64,000 nucleotides of DNA, from positions 1 through 64,000 of the forward strand of contig CAMKGM010000012.1 in the NCBI GenBank assembly GCA_946412245.1. The letters run 5' to 3'. Source of the DNA: an uncultured Bacteroidales bacterium. GTDB taxonomy: Bacteria > Bacteroidota > Bacteroidia > Bacteroidales > Muribaculaceae. Made by a program: the position numbers and the translations under genes. Under the pieces are notes generated by a model that worked only from the letters and a program-made list of their open reading frames with translations, was not told the DNA's origin and did not search any database. Every line of letters begins with the position of its first letter. Within the stretch, counting starts at the first letter, position 1. Below, one piece after another: positions 8,600-19,100 of this stretch.

Positions 8600-11065
8600 C
8601 TAATAGACCACTTTTCGTGATGAGGCGTGGCTGAAAGATTGGCCGAGAATGATGTTGACCAGCGCTGTGACATCGCTCACATTGACCTGTCCGTTACCGT
8701 CGACATCGGCCTTTGACTTGTCTATAGATGTGATGCCTAGAATCATGTTGACCAGCGCGGTGACGTCAGACACATTCACGCGTCCGTTAGCATCCACATC
8801 GCCATTGAGTGCAATGACATTGCTGTAGTGGCTGTAAAATGATTTAATCTGAATGCTTTGCGCCCCGGTTTCACCCGTTTTGCTGGGGATGAATCGGAGT
8901 TCCTTGACCATAATGGGGTAGGTGCCCACTTGCCGGGCCCCACCCAACAGGTCAAGGTTAAATTGCACGGTGTGGTCAATGCCCGGTTGATAGCCGCCAT
9001 CAGGTTCATATTTGATGTAGTTCATGCCGGTTGCATAGCGGTTGCGGGTGTCAATCTGCACATAATCAATGGGAATCGAAGCATTGAATGTGATGGCGAT
9101 GGTGTCGGGAAGGCTGTAGAAAGTGAGGTCTTTCTTGAGCGAGATATAGGGCGCGCGGCCCGAGTTGTAGGTGAAAGAGAGAGTGCCGTCGCTGTCAAGT
9201 GCCAGATCTTTAGCGCCTGAAGCCTTGAGCGTCCAGCCGTCCCAGTCTTGGTAGATGTAAGGCACTGAACTGATTTCAACGGTGACGCTATCTTGGTCAA
9301 GGAATTCACCTATTTGACAAGATATGAGCGTGCTGCCGTTGCGTTCGGGCTTCAGAATTCCCTCCTCGATGGATGCGACAGAGGGGTCGTCAACGTTCCA
9401 GTTGAGTTTCGATGGGTCGTAGAAATAAGTGTTACCGTTGACCATTGCGGTAACCTCAATGGGGTAGGGGCGGTTGTCGATGAGCAGCGGCTTCACTTTG
9501 ATGGCAGGCTGCGCCATGAGCGTAGTGACGGGAACTGTGGCGGTCATGTCGCCGAGATGGGCTGTGAGTGTGCCGTGAACGGCTTGACCGGCAGCGATAT
9601 AGGTGTTACCTTCAGTAGAGCCTATGTTCTCGTCGCAGGTGAGTGTGAAACCCTGAACATTGTCGTCGACCAGCTCGCCAATTGCGTTGTATCCCAAAAT
9701 GCGTGGCACATAGCTTGAGTAGATAGGGGCCAGGACTTTGAAGTCGTCGAAGGCAATGGAAGCCACCGTGTTGTCTTCCTCGCCCACCGCTTCGACCATC
9801 CATCCGCAAGCCACCGCGCGCGGATTGCCCTCGGTGGTGGTGCTGATGCACTCATCGCCCACAATCATCATCGCCGAGCCGCCGGCGTCCATGGTGGTGA
9901 TGTTGCTCACATAGGGGCATAGTTGGCTCATGATGAGGCACATGGTCTCAGTGTTGCATCCGGCCGAGCGTCCATATTTCTTGCTTGTCGACATGTCAAT
10001 GACCATCATCACCAGTCGCTTGCCGTCGGCGCTGGCACCGTAGCCGGTGCGAGAATAGACCTTGGTGTTGTAGTCCAGGTCGTAGTTGTTTTGGGTGAGT
10101 TCGCCGTTTTTCATCACCAGACCGATGCCCTCCACCATGTTCTCAATCTCAGGTTTCAAGTTGGCGTTGTCGCCGCTACCCTGCACGGTCATGCCATAGT
10201 TGACGGTGATTTCATCGCCCTGTGCGAGCACGGCCATCACATCGCTTTGTGTGCCCGAGCAGGTGAGACAAGCGTCGTATTCGCCCAGTGTTTGTCGGTC
10301 GGCATCGCGCACAATCTTAGCGATGGTGAAAGTCATGTCGTGGTTGATACCCCATCGCTCACCGGGTTTGAGGGTTAGGTAGTAGTTGTCGGTGTGTGCG
10401 TTGCCTCGTTCTCCGGCATTAATCCAGTCGGTCTCAAACTGGCGGGTGCGGGTGTAGGCGGGAGTCCATAGAGTGACATGATTGAGCATGCAGCGGCGGT
10501 TCACGGTCTCGAAAATGATGGGTGCAGTCAGTTTCTCGCCCGTGATGGTAGCACTGGGGATGATGTGGTCGAAGTAGAGGGTCTTGTCGCGCGAAATGGC
10601 TGTGCCGCCGGTGTAGCCGGGGCCATAGCACCAGTTGTCTTCATTGGTCTCGGCGTTGACATAGATGCTGTCGTTGCGAATCACAGAGCAGTAGGGCGTG
10701 CTGAGTTCAAAATCACGTGGCGGCCACTCGCTCGACACGCACCAAAAGTTGCTGTTGCAGGCAACAATGGGGCGGCGCGTGGCGGTGCGATTGCGCTTGA
10801 CGGCATTGAGTAGCGACTCGGTCCGTCCCACGGTGCTGTAGCCCAGGGTAGTTTCAATGCGGTTATTGGGGTTATTCAAGTCGGTTTCAGTGATATACAC
10901 ATTGAGCGGAAAGTCGGCCAGTCGCACGATGGTGGTCACCATGCCGGGGCCCACTTGGCGGCGAAACAGGGTGTCAACTGAATATGTGTTGTTCCCGATA
11001 ACAATTTGTCCCAAGCAAGCCAGTGCGGTGGCAAATGCAAAGACAGCGATAAGAAATCTTCTCAT
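8600..11065 (-). CDS. Phosphodiester glycosidase-like protein with dockerin, paralogue
   Basis: An 821-residue paralogue of the 5167-7605 product, in the same order: signal peptide (MRRFLIAVFAFATALACLGQ), phosphodiester glycosidase-like domain (NSNFWCVS, YGRSAGCNTETM, MDAGGSAMMIVG), Ig-like middle region, and two C-terminal dockerin repeats (GDVDANGRVNVSDV, ADVDGNGQVNVSDV) at about 755-805. A 16-residue tail (GQSFSHASSRKVVY region) follows the dockerin, unlike the sister protein. The start at 11065 is chosen because it gives a proper signal peptide; an upstream start at 11146 would add 27 residues and swallow the shared promoter block at 11103-11121. Confidence 0.85.
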   Translation of the reverse strand: MRRFLIAVFAFATALACLGQIVIGNNTYSVDTLFRRQVGPGMVTTIVRLADFPLNVYITETDLNNPNNRIETTLGYSTVGRTESLLNAVKRNRTATRRPIVACNSNFWCVSSEWPPRDFELSTPYCSVIRNDSIYVNAETNEDNWCYGPGYTGGTAISRDKTLYFDHIIPSATITGEKLTAPIIFETVNRRCMLNHVTLWTPAYTRTRQFETDWINAGERGNAHTDNYYLTLKPGERWGINHDMTFTIAKIVRDADRQTLGEYDACLTCSGTQSDVMAVLAQGDEITVNYGMTVQGSGDNANLKPEIENMVEGIGLVMKNGELTQNNYDLDYNTKVYSRTGYGASADGKRLVMMVIDMSTSKKYGRSAGCNTETMCLIMSQLCPYVSNITTMDAGGSAMMIVGDECISTTTEGNPRAVACGWMVEAVGEEDNTVASIAFDDFKVLAPIYSSYVPRILGYNAIGELVDDNVQGFTLTCDENIGSTEGNTYIAAGQAVHGTLTAHLGDMTATVPVTTLMAQPAIKVKPLLIDNRPYPIEVTAMVNGNTYFYDPSKLNWNVDDPSVASIEEGILKPERNGSTLISCQIGEFLDQDSVTVEISSVPYIYQDWDGWTLKASGAKDLALDSDGTLSFTYNSGRAPYISLKKDLTFYSLPDTIAITFNASIPIDYVQIDTRNRYATGMNYIKYEPDGGYQPGIDHTVQFNLDLLGGARQVGTYPIMVKELRFIPSKTGETGAQSIQIKSFYSHYSNVIALNGDVDANGRVNVSDVTALVNMILGITSIDKSKADVDGNGQVNVSDVTALVNIILGQSFSHASSRKVVY

Positions 11066-11102
11066 AATTTTAGTTATGTGGTTGAAAACTTGTGATAATT
11101 GA

Positions 11103-11121
11103 TGTAAATTTAGTAATAATT
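11103..11121 (-). promoter_or_regulatory. Upstream block shared by the two paralogues
   Basis: Identical over 19 nt to 7628-7646, with the same TAAATTTA -7-like element on the minus strand, 38 nt upstream of the start at 11065. Confidence 0.5.
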
Positions 11122-11241
11122 TTCGATAAAAACGTGCTGATTGCACAATATTCTTTCAAATGAATATAAAAAAGTGAACCCATACACAATAAATCGTGTA
11201 ATTTTGCGTTTACAAAGTAAAATAACAATCATGATTGCAGT

Positions 11242-14200
11242 ATGAAATTTTTGAAAAAACTAAAATATGCGAAATCAGCGCTGGTTGTCACGCTACTATT
11301 GGGCGGAACATTCAGTGCCAGAGCCTTTGACGCTTCGCTTAAAGCCGACTCATCACGCTTGTCGCAAGGGCGATGGGTGAAAATCAAGGTGACCGATACC
11401 GGCATCCATGCCATCACGGCCGCCGATGCGCAAAAGTGGGGCATGAGCGACCTGAGCCGCGTGCACGTGTTTGGCTTTGGCGCTCAGCAGATACCGGGCA
11501 AACTTACACAAGATATTCCCGATGATTTGCCTCAACTGCCGGTGGTGAGACTTGAAGATAAAATTCTTTTTTATGCGCAAGGACCAATAAGTTGGGCACC
11601 TAACAGCGCGATGGTGAACTATGCGCCGGCGCAACATCCCTATGCAACCGAGGGCTACTACTTTGTGACCGATGACAGCCGTTATACCGACGAGGCAATC
11701 ACCGTCGCATCGCAGCCTGTGACAGGCACGGTGGTGACCACCGTTCAGGGGCGTGTGTTTCATGAGCAGGAACTTGTGAATCCGGGCGAGACGGGTAACG
11801 TGATGCTCGGCGAGGACTTCAGCAACAACAAAACACAGACCTACAACTTTGCGCTCGACGGATATGTGGACGGCGGCAATGTGAATGTGTTGACCAGTTT
11901 CGCTGCTTCAACATCAACGGGTCGCAATGATGGTCAAGTGAATAAATTGACCTACAAATACAATGGCACCAACTTGCCTTTCAATCCAATTTATGACCGA
12001 ATTTTTCAGGTTACCAATAATGCTGTTCAGCACTACAATCTGGCGAATTCTTACAAGACCTTCACCTTGTCAGGCACCCGCGACCTGGCCTATGAGGTCA
12101 CGTTGTCGTCAGTGGGAACAGTGTATTTGGCACGCTTGAATTTCATTGCCGTGAATTATGACCGCCATCTGGCACTGAGCAATGGCAAGATAGACTTTGG
12201 TCAATACCGCTCCACCGGTTCTGTGCAATATCAGATAGCCGGTTGCAGTGCTACAACTCATGTGTGGGACGTAACAAATCCTTCCTCACCCGTGGCCATG
12301 AACGTTGACCTGCAAGGCAATGTGGCAGCGTTCTCGCCCATCGCGACGGGCAATAGGGAGTATATCGCCTTTGAGGAATCGGGTGTTACTTATCCCTCGC
12401 CGGTGATGGTTCACGAGGTGGCTGCACAGAATATACACGGTGAACCCACTCCGGACATGATTATCATTTCACCGAAAGAATATTTGACGCAAGCGCAACG
12501 AATTGCCGACATGCACACGACCATTGACTCAATGCGCGTGCTGGTGCTTGACCAGAACGTGGTGTTCAACGAGTTTTCGAGCGGTACCCCCGATGCCCTT
12601 GCCTATCGCATGTTGTGCAAATTGTTCTACGACCGCGGCACATCTGATGACGGCCACAAGTTGGGCTACCTGCTGCTGATGGGCAACGGTACCTACGACA
12701 ACCGTCAGTTGACGACACGATTCAAGGCGGTAGCCTATCCCGCCCTGCTCACATGGCAGTCCGATGCCAGTGAGAACGAGAATACGTCGTTTGTGAGCGA
12801 TGACATCTTTGCGGTGTTGGGCGACAACTCGGGACCTGACTTCTACAATTATGCGATGGACATAGCCGTGGGACGCATCCCGGTCACATCGGCCGCCGAT
12901 GCTCGCACGATGGTAGATAAACTGATTAAATATGTCACCACTGCCGACAATGGCGCGTGGAAGAATAACCAACTCTATGTGGCCGACGACGGCAACCTGG
13001 CCGGACACATGGAGCATGCCGAGAGTGTGATTAACACCACGCTCAAGTATGGCGGTGAAGATGTGGTGAATAACCGTGTCTACATTGATGCCTTCAACGA
13101 CGTGAGTGTGGGTTCGGGCAGGACATATCCCGAGGCGCGTAACAAAATGTACGGTACGCTGAAAGAGGGTGTAACCTGGTGGAACTATGTGGGCCATTCA
13201 AGCACGAATGTGTGGACCGACAACGGCATACTGATGCGCAACGACATTGAGCAGAACCTGTTTTATCGTCATCTGCCCATTTTGGTGACAGCCAGTTGCG
13301 AGTTTACGCGGTTTGATGCCGTTGAGGTGTCGGGTGGTGAGCGCGTGTACCTTAACTCTCGAGGCGGTTGCATCGCGTTGATCAGTTCGGCGCGTCAGGT
13401 ATATATGGGGAATAACCGCCGCTTGCATGATTCAATGGCTAAGTACATAAACGCACGCGACAGTCAAGGATTGCCCCTGCGTGTAGGGGATGTTCTTCGT
13501 CAAGGTAAGAATGATGTGAAAGGCGACAGCAATAATTCTCGTTTTGTGCTGTTTGGCGACCCGGCGATGAGGCCGGCAACCCCTGCCTATAAAATAAAGG
13601 TGGAAACAATTAACGGCAAACCCTTGAATCCCGATGATATGCCCGTGTTCCAAGCGCGCCAGACGCTCACATTCGCTGGCTCGGTAGTGGACTATAAGGG
13701 CAACAAACTGACTGATTTCAACGGTCCGCTTGTTTCCACGCTTTTCGATTGCGAACAGTCAATCATCACCCACGGAAATAGCGGTGTTAACGATCAGGGT
13801 CGCGAGTTCCTGTATAACGACCGTCCCAACAAACTGGCAGTGAGCGTGGACACCGTGACGAACGGAAACTTCTCGTTCAAGATTACCATTCCGTCGGAGG
13901 TGATGGCGACCTATGACAACTACCAGCCGGCATGGATTAACCTGTATGCCTACGATAACTCGTCGCCCTCAAACAAGAGTTGGAACGGCGGTTCGCGCGA
14001 GGCACAAGGCTCTAACGGCGACTTCTATATCTACGGCTACGACGACACGGTGGTCGCTGACACCATTGGCCCCGAAATCAAACTCTTTGCCATTAACTCG
14101 GCAGAGTTTACCGATGGCGACGACGTGAACGAGTCGCCACTGGTGCTGGCCACAGTGAGCGACAAGTCGGGCATCAACCTGTCGACGAGCGGCATCGGAC

Positions 14201-14727
14201 ACTCTATCTCGCTTGTGCTTGACGGGCAGAAGACCTATAACGATGTTACTTCGTACTACACGCCCATTGCGGCCGACGAGGGCACGGCCGGTGACATTAA
14301 TTACATTCTGCAAAACCTGGAGAATGGTCACCACACGCTCACACTCAAGGTGTGGGATGTGTTCAATAACTCGAGCGAGAAGACCATTAGTTTTAATGTG
14401 GTGACGGGTCTCAAGCCAGATGTGTATGAAATTTATACCGATGCCAACCCTGCGTCAGTAAGCACCAACTTCTATGTGAAGCACAACCGTCCCGATGCCG
14501 TGCTGATAGTGCGCCTTGAGGTGTTTGACTTGATGGGCCGTTTGGTGTGGAGCACTACGCAGACGGGTCGTTCAGATATGAATACATCGTTCCCCATAAC
14601 GTGGGATTTGACCGACTTGAGCGGCAACCGTGTGCCACGTGGAATCTATGTGTATCGTGCGGCCGTTTCGACCGATGGCGAGCGCGAGGCTACGAAGTCA
14701 AAGAAGATAGCTGTCACGGCTCAATAA
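11242..14727 (+). CDS. porU: Type IX secretion system sortase PorU (C25 peptidase)
   Basis: PorU removes the C-terminal domain of T9SS cargo at the cell surface and attaches the cargo to A-LPS. This 1161-residue protein has a signal peptide (about 1-28), an N-terminal region typical of PorU (GRWVKIKVTDTGIHAITAAD), the C25 caspase-like fold with a probable catalytic His652 (YVGHSS) and Cys686 (TASCEF), an Ig-like part, and a C-terminal beta-domain with FDLMGRLVW and PRGIYVYRAAV, typical of a T9SS CTD. Both length and dyad positions fit the PorU family. The TAATTTTG box at 11199-11206 may be its -7 element. Confidence 0.88.
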   Translation: MKFLKKLKYAKSALVVTLLLGGTFSARAFDASLKADSSRLSQGRWVKIKVTDTGIHAITAADAQKWGMSDLSRVHVFGFGAQQIPGKLTQDIPDDLPQLPVVRLEDKILFYAQGPISWAPNSAMVNYAPAQHPYATEGYYFVTDDSRYTDEAITVASQPVTGTVVTTVQGRVFHEQELVNPGETGNVMLGEDFSNNKTQTYNFALDGYVDGGNVNVLTSFAASTSTGRNDGQVNKLTYKYNGTNLPFNPIYDRIFQVTNNAVQHYNLANSYKTFTLSGTRDLAYEVTLSSVGTVYLARLNFIAVNYDRHLALSNGKIDFGQYRSTGSVQYQIAGCSATTHVWDVTNPSSPVAMNVDLQGNVAAFSPIATGNREYIAFEESGVTYPSPVMVHEVAAQNIHGEPTPDMIIISPKEYLTQAQRIADMHTTIDSMRVLVLDQNVVFNEFSSGTPDALAYRMLCKLFYDRGTSDDGHKLGYLLLMGNGTYDNRQLTTRFKAVAYPALLTWQSDASENENTSFVSDDIFAVLGDNSGPDFYNYAMDIAVGRIPVTSAADARTMVDKLIKYVTTADNGAWKNNQLYVADDGNLAGHMEHAESVINTTLKYGGEDVVNNRVYIDAFNDVSVGSGRTYPEARNKMYGTLKEGVTWWNYVGHSSTNVWTDNGILMRNDIEQNLFYRHLPILVTASCEFTRFDAVEVSGGERVYLNSRGGCIALISSARQVYMGNNRRLHDSMAKYINARDSQGLPLRVGDVLRQGKNDVKGDSNNSRFVLFGDPAMRPATPAYKIKVETINGKPLNPDDMPVFQARQTLTFAGSVVDYKGNKLTDFNGPLVSTLFDCEQSIITHGNSGVNDQGREFLYNDRPNKLAVSVDTVTNGNFSFKITIPSEVMATYDNYQPAWINLYAYDNSSPSNKSWNGGSREAQGSNGDFYIYGYDDTVVADTIGPEIKLFAINSAEFTDGDDVNESPLVLATVSDKSGINLSTSGIGHSISLVLDGQKTYNDVTSYYTPIAADEGTAGDINYILQNLENGHHTLTLKVWDVFNNSSEKTISFNVVTGLKPDVYEIYTDANPASVSTNFYVKHNRPDAVLIVRLEVFDLMGRLVWSTTQTGRSDMNTSFPITWDLTDLSGNRVPRGIYVYRAAVSTDGEREATKSKKIAVTAQ

Positions 14728-14772
14728 AGCGAGAAAGAAAATGCCAACCCAAAGACTAAAATCAATGGGTTA

Positions 14773-14803
14773 TTGCGTTTTCAATAAAAAATGATTATTT
14801 TTG
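14773..14803 (+). promoter_or_regulatory. rex promoter
   Basis: TTG (14773-14775), 20-nt spacer, TATTTTTG (14796-14803): a full match to the Bacteroidetes consensus, 33 nt before the rex start codon. Confidence 0.75.
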
Positions 14804-14836
14804 CAAGTTAATTCCGGAAAAGAGAAACTAAGTTAG

Positions 14837-15502
14837 ATGAGCGAAAACAAGAACATGCCCAAGCCCACGTTGCCCGAGCCCACACTCAGGCGCTTGCCGT
14901 GGTATCTTGCTTATGTGCGCCTGCTTGAGGCTCAGCACATCGAGTATGTCTCGTCTACTCAGATCTCGAAGGAAATCAATGTAGATGCGTCGCAGATAGC
15001 CAAGGATTTGTCCTTCCTCAACCTCAAAGGTAAGACGCGAATAGGCTATCAAGTGAGCCTGCTGGTCAAGAAACTGACTGATTTTCTGGGATTCAAGAGC
15101 GAGCACAAGGCATTTGTCATTGGCGTTGGCAGTCTGGGTGCCGCTTTGATACAAGATGTGGGACTCTCGCAATATGGGTTGAAAATTGTGGGAGGCTTTG
15201 ATATTGATAAGAAAATAGTGGGTACCAGCGTGTGCGATGTGCCCATCTATGATATGAGCGAACTTGAGCAACGCCAGAAACAGCAGGATGTCTCAATAGC
15301 CATCCTCACAGTGCCGGTGGAGCATGCTCAAGAAGCTACGAACCAAATAGTGTCGTCGGGTCTTCATGCAATTTGGAATTTCACACCATTCCGCATTAAG
15401 GTGCCTGAAGGCATAGTGATTCAGAACACGTCGATATATGCCCATTTGGCATTGATTTATAACCGCATGGGCGAGAAGTCGGACAAGAAAATAAAAGGAT
15501 AA
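14837..15502 (+). CDS. rex: Redox-sensing transcriptional repressor Rex
   Basis: Rex is a DNA-binding sensor of the NADH/NAD+ ratio that represses fermentation and respiration genes. This 221-residue protein has the N-terminal winged helix (LRRLPWYLAYVRLL, then VDASQIAKDLSFL), followed by the Rossmann domain with VIGVGSLGAAL and GFDID. Length and motif order match the family. It has its own promoter between two PorU-like genes, and the short FAH-fold gene follows 11 nt later, so those two are probably cotranscribed. I saw no convincing Rex operator (TTGTGA-type palindrome) in the window. Confidence 0.93.
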   Translation: MSENKNMPKPTLPEPTLRRLPWYLAYVRLLEAQHIEYVSSTQISKEINVDASQIAKDLSFLNLKGKTRIGYQVSLLVKKLTDFLGFKSEHKAFVIGVGSLGAALIQDVGLSQYGLKIVGGFDIDKKIVGTSVCDVPIYDMSELEQRQKQQDVSIAILTVPVEHAQEATNQIVSSGLHAIWNFTPFRIKVPEGIVIQNTSIYAHLALIYNRMGEKSDKKIKG

Positions 15503-15513
15503 CGTAAACAGGA

Positions 15514-16083
15514 GTGAAGATATTGTTAGTGAACGACATAGAGAATAATGCAGGGATGCGCGTCAGGCAAATAGCCGATTCGGCGATTGTTGCGAGCGGC
15601 AAGCCGTTGTTTGTCCCTGATTTCGCAGGGCGCTTTTCGGCGCGCTTGGGTCTTGCCGTTCGCATTGACAGGCTCGGAAAGCACATTGACGCGAGATTTG
15701 CTCATCGTTACTTTCAGCAGGCCACGGTGTGCTGTGTGGTGAGTGGTAGCGACTGGGCCGATGCCGATGTGAATCCTGAAACCGATGCCCGCGCGCTGTC
15801 GTTCGACGGCTCGTTGCTAATGGGTAATTTTCAACCCTATGATGGCAAGAGCGACCTGTCGCTTACCCTTTCAATAGATGGTGAGCCCAAGCAGGACTGG
15901 CGTTGGAACAATGCCGCCGGCAAGTTGCAACAGGCCATATCAAACGTGAGCCGCTACTTCACGCTCAAGATGGGCGACCTGCTGATTTGCGACAGTGAAG
16001 GCGAGCAAGCTGAACTGCACATAGGCGGAAAGCTCACAGCCGCAATTAACGGCAACGAGTCACTGACAATCAGACTGAGATGA
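15514..16083 (+). CDS. Degenerate fumarylacetoacetate hydrolase-fold protein
   Basis: A 189-residue protein that aligns by eye with the FAH family: PLFVPDFAGRF, VRIDRLGKHIDARFAHRYF and the late VSRYFTLKMGDLLI block. In active members the segment after the PDF motif carries an E-x-E pair that binds the metal (a YETE-like motif); here it reads ARLGLAV, with no acid. The family's FTARD-type block has also changed to VSGSDW. It is therefore probably not an active hydrolase (inference). The start is GTG at 15514. It follows rex by 11 nt. Function unknown. Confidence 0.7.
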   Translation: MKILLVNDIENNAGMRVRQIADSAIVASGKPLFVPDFAGRFSARLGLAVRIDRLGKHIDARFAHRYFQQATVCCVVSGSDWADADVNPETDARALSFDGSLLMGNFQPYDGKSDLSLTLSIDGEPKQDWRWNNAAGKLQQAISNVSRYFTLKMGDLLICDSEGEQAELHIGGKLTAAINGNESLTIRLR

Positions 16084-16116
16084 AATAAGAAAACAAATAA
16101 TTAATAGCTATAAATT

Positions 16117-19100
16117 ATGTGTAAAAACAATTTTCTGAAACACTTGTGCATGGTTCTCATGCTGCTGACTACGGTCACTGCCGCACAGGGATTGAGCTTG
16201 TCGAACTATGCGTCAACGTCCAAGTTGGCAAACGGGAAGTGGGTCAAGATCCAGATTCCCGAAAGTGGAGTGTATGAACTCACTGCAGCCGAACTTAGCG
16301 AGATGGGCTTTGCCGATATCACGAAAGTTCGTATTTATGGTAACGGAGGCTACATGATGAGCGAGGTGCTTGATGGTTCGGCACCCGACGATTTGGTTCA
16401 GGTTCCGTTGAAGCGTTATGGCAATAAGATTTGCTTCTATGCCAAGGGACCAGTCAGTTTCACGTTAGAATCTCCAACCGGCGCAACGCCTCGCTTCACG
16501 CGCACGGTTAATGCCTATTCGCAGTATGGTTACTATTTTGTGACTGAGAACATAGGCAATGACTTAACTATCAATTCATCGTCGGCAGCCGGCTATGACG
16601 GCTCAGTTGCACGGCCTTCGAGTTTGGCCAAGTGCTATCATGAGTTGGAAAAGACTTCGGTGAAATTGTCGGGTAAGAGCTATCTGGGTGAGGCGATTCC
16701 TACACCCGATATTCTGACGCTACCTTACTCGGTGCCTAACCGTGTTGCTGAGACTCCCATCATCATCACCGCTTGCGTGGCAGCGGCAGTGCAGAGTAGT
16801 ACAAGCGTGACGGTACCGGGATACATGAGCGCATATCTGAACTCCGGGACTGAGAGAGACACACTGCCATACAGTCTGTCGGCTTCTCGCATCTATGGCC
16901 TCTCAGGTCAGATTGCCTATAATTATGTAACTCCCACGATATCCATCACGCCCAAACGCACCGCCGATAATGGTACTATCGATTTCAATGCTTACTGCCC
17001 CAGTGGCGGTACTGTGACGAGTGCCTATCTTGATTACTTTATTTTCACCTATGACAGGCGCAATGTGATGGATGCTGATAATCAGTTCCTCATGAACTTC
17101 AATCAAATGACCATTAATGACCGCGTCGAGATGCCTGAGGCTACTCAGGACCTGGAAGTGTGGAACATTGACAATGAGTCGGTTCCCGTGCAGTATCCTT
17201 GCGCTCAATACACTGGCGACGGTACGCCGGTAATGGCATTCACGCCCGGCTACAACAAGAAGTGGTCGCAGTTTGTCGCTTTCTATCCTCAACAGACACT
17301 GAAGAAGATTTCATCGTATGAAATGGTAGAAAACCAGAATCTGCATGGCATGACTACCCCCGACATGCTGATTTTGACCGACAAGGTGTTCTTGGAGCAA
17401 GCCGAGCGCATCGCTCAGCTGCACCGTGATCATGACAATATGAGTGTGGGCATTGTAACTCAAGACCAAGTGTTCAACGAGTTCTCAGGCGGTGTGCCCG
17501 ATGCTATGGCAGTGAAACTGATGAACAAGATGTTCTATGACCGCAACAAGACTAAGTTTAAACATTTCTTGATTCTGGGTTGTGGCTCGTATGATAACCG
17601 TGGCTTGATTGCCAATAAACCTAACCGCGTAATTACTTACCAGAGTGACAATAGCAACGATGGATCAAGGACCTATACTTGCGATGACTTCTTTGGGTTC
17701 CTTGATGATAATTCGGGCCATGAAGCCAACTCTGACTTGTTGAGAATAGGTGTTGGTCGCATTCCGTCGGCTGATCCGGCTGAAGCGAAAACCGACATTG
17801 ATAAACTCATTAACTATGTCACTAATCCCGACTACGGCTCATGGCGCAACAATACCCTCATTACCGCCGATGACTATAACTCGGGTCTTCATACTTTCCA
17901 AGGCGATGCCGCGGCTGACCTGATTGACACCGGACTGGGCCTTGAACTGAATGTGGACAAGGTTTTCGTTGAGATGTATCCTCGTGCTACAGAGGCGAGC
18001 GAACCCGGTGTGGCAGAATCAAAGCGCACTTCACTTGTTGGACGTGAGAAAATGAAAGAAGGTTGGCTGCGAGGCTTGTACTTCACATCTTATGTGGGTC
18101 ACTCCGGAACTACCTACTTTACAAAGGAGGCGAAGTTGTGGAACGTCTCTGATGTATATTCAACCAACAACCGGTATCTGCCCATTATGTCAACAGCATC
18201 GTGTGATGTGGCACAGTATGACTCTGACTTGCGTGGCATTGCCGAGCACATGTTCCACAAGACCGATGGTGGCGCGATAGCTTTGCTCACTTCAACCCGA
18301 TTGGTGACAGCCGAAGAGAACGACCCGCTTAATCGCGCGTTCATACGCAACCTCTTCTCGTATGCTGCTAATGGCTATATGCCCACTATAGGTGAAGCCT
18401 ACATGAAGGCAAAACAGTATAAGGGAACGACTGCAAATAACAACAAGATGAGTTTCTGCCTGCTGGGCGACCCGGCTATCAAGATTAACTATCCCAAACC
18501 TTACTTCAAGGTGGTTTCTATCAACAGCACCGATGTTACGGGTGCCGAATCAGCTGCTATAGAGGTGGCTCCGCTCACCAAACTCACCGTGAAGGCTCAG
18601 GTGATGAATGCTGCCGGCACCGCTGTGAACACGGCATTCAATGGCGATGCGACATTGTCGCTGTACGACGTGAAGAAATATTTCAAGAGCTATACATTCT
18701 CAGAAGACCAATACTCGAAGACCCGCGACATCTATTATCCTCGCGACCTGCTTGCTGAGGTTTCAGGCCGTGTTGTGAATGGTGTCTTCACCGGATCGGT
18801 TGTGGTGCCTCGCAATGTCAAGGCGCAGAATGAAACCGGACTTGTAAGAGTCTATGCGCATCAAGACGATAGCGAGGAGATGGTTAACGGTAGCAGTGCC
18901 AAGGTCATGTTGCTTGCCTACAACGAGGAAACTGCCGGCGCTGACGAAAGCGCACCGGTGATTACGAGCATGTATCTTAACGACGAGATGACCTTCAGCG
19001 AGGGTGCAAGCGTGCCTGCTAACTCAATTCTTTACATCACAGTTGACGATAATCTGGGAGTGAACACCCAGTCGGTTTCAATGGCAGGAACCATGTCGCT

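Noticed and set aside
14773-15502. Rex operator near rex
   Set aside because: No TTGTGA-N6-TCACAA-like palindrome was found in the region upstream.
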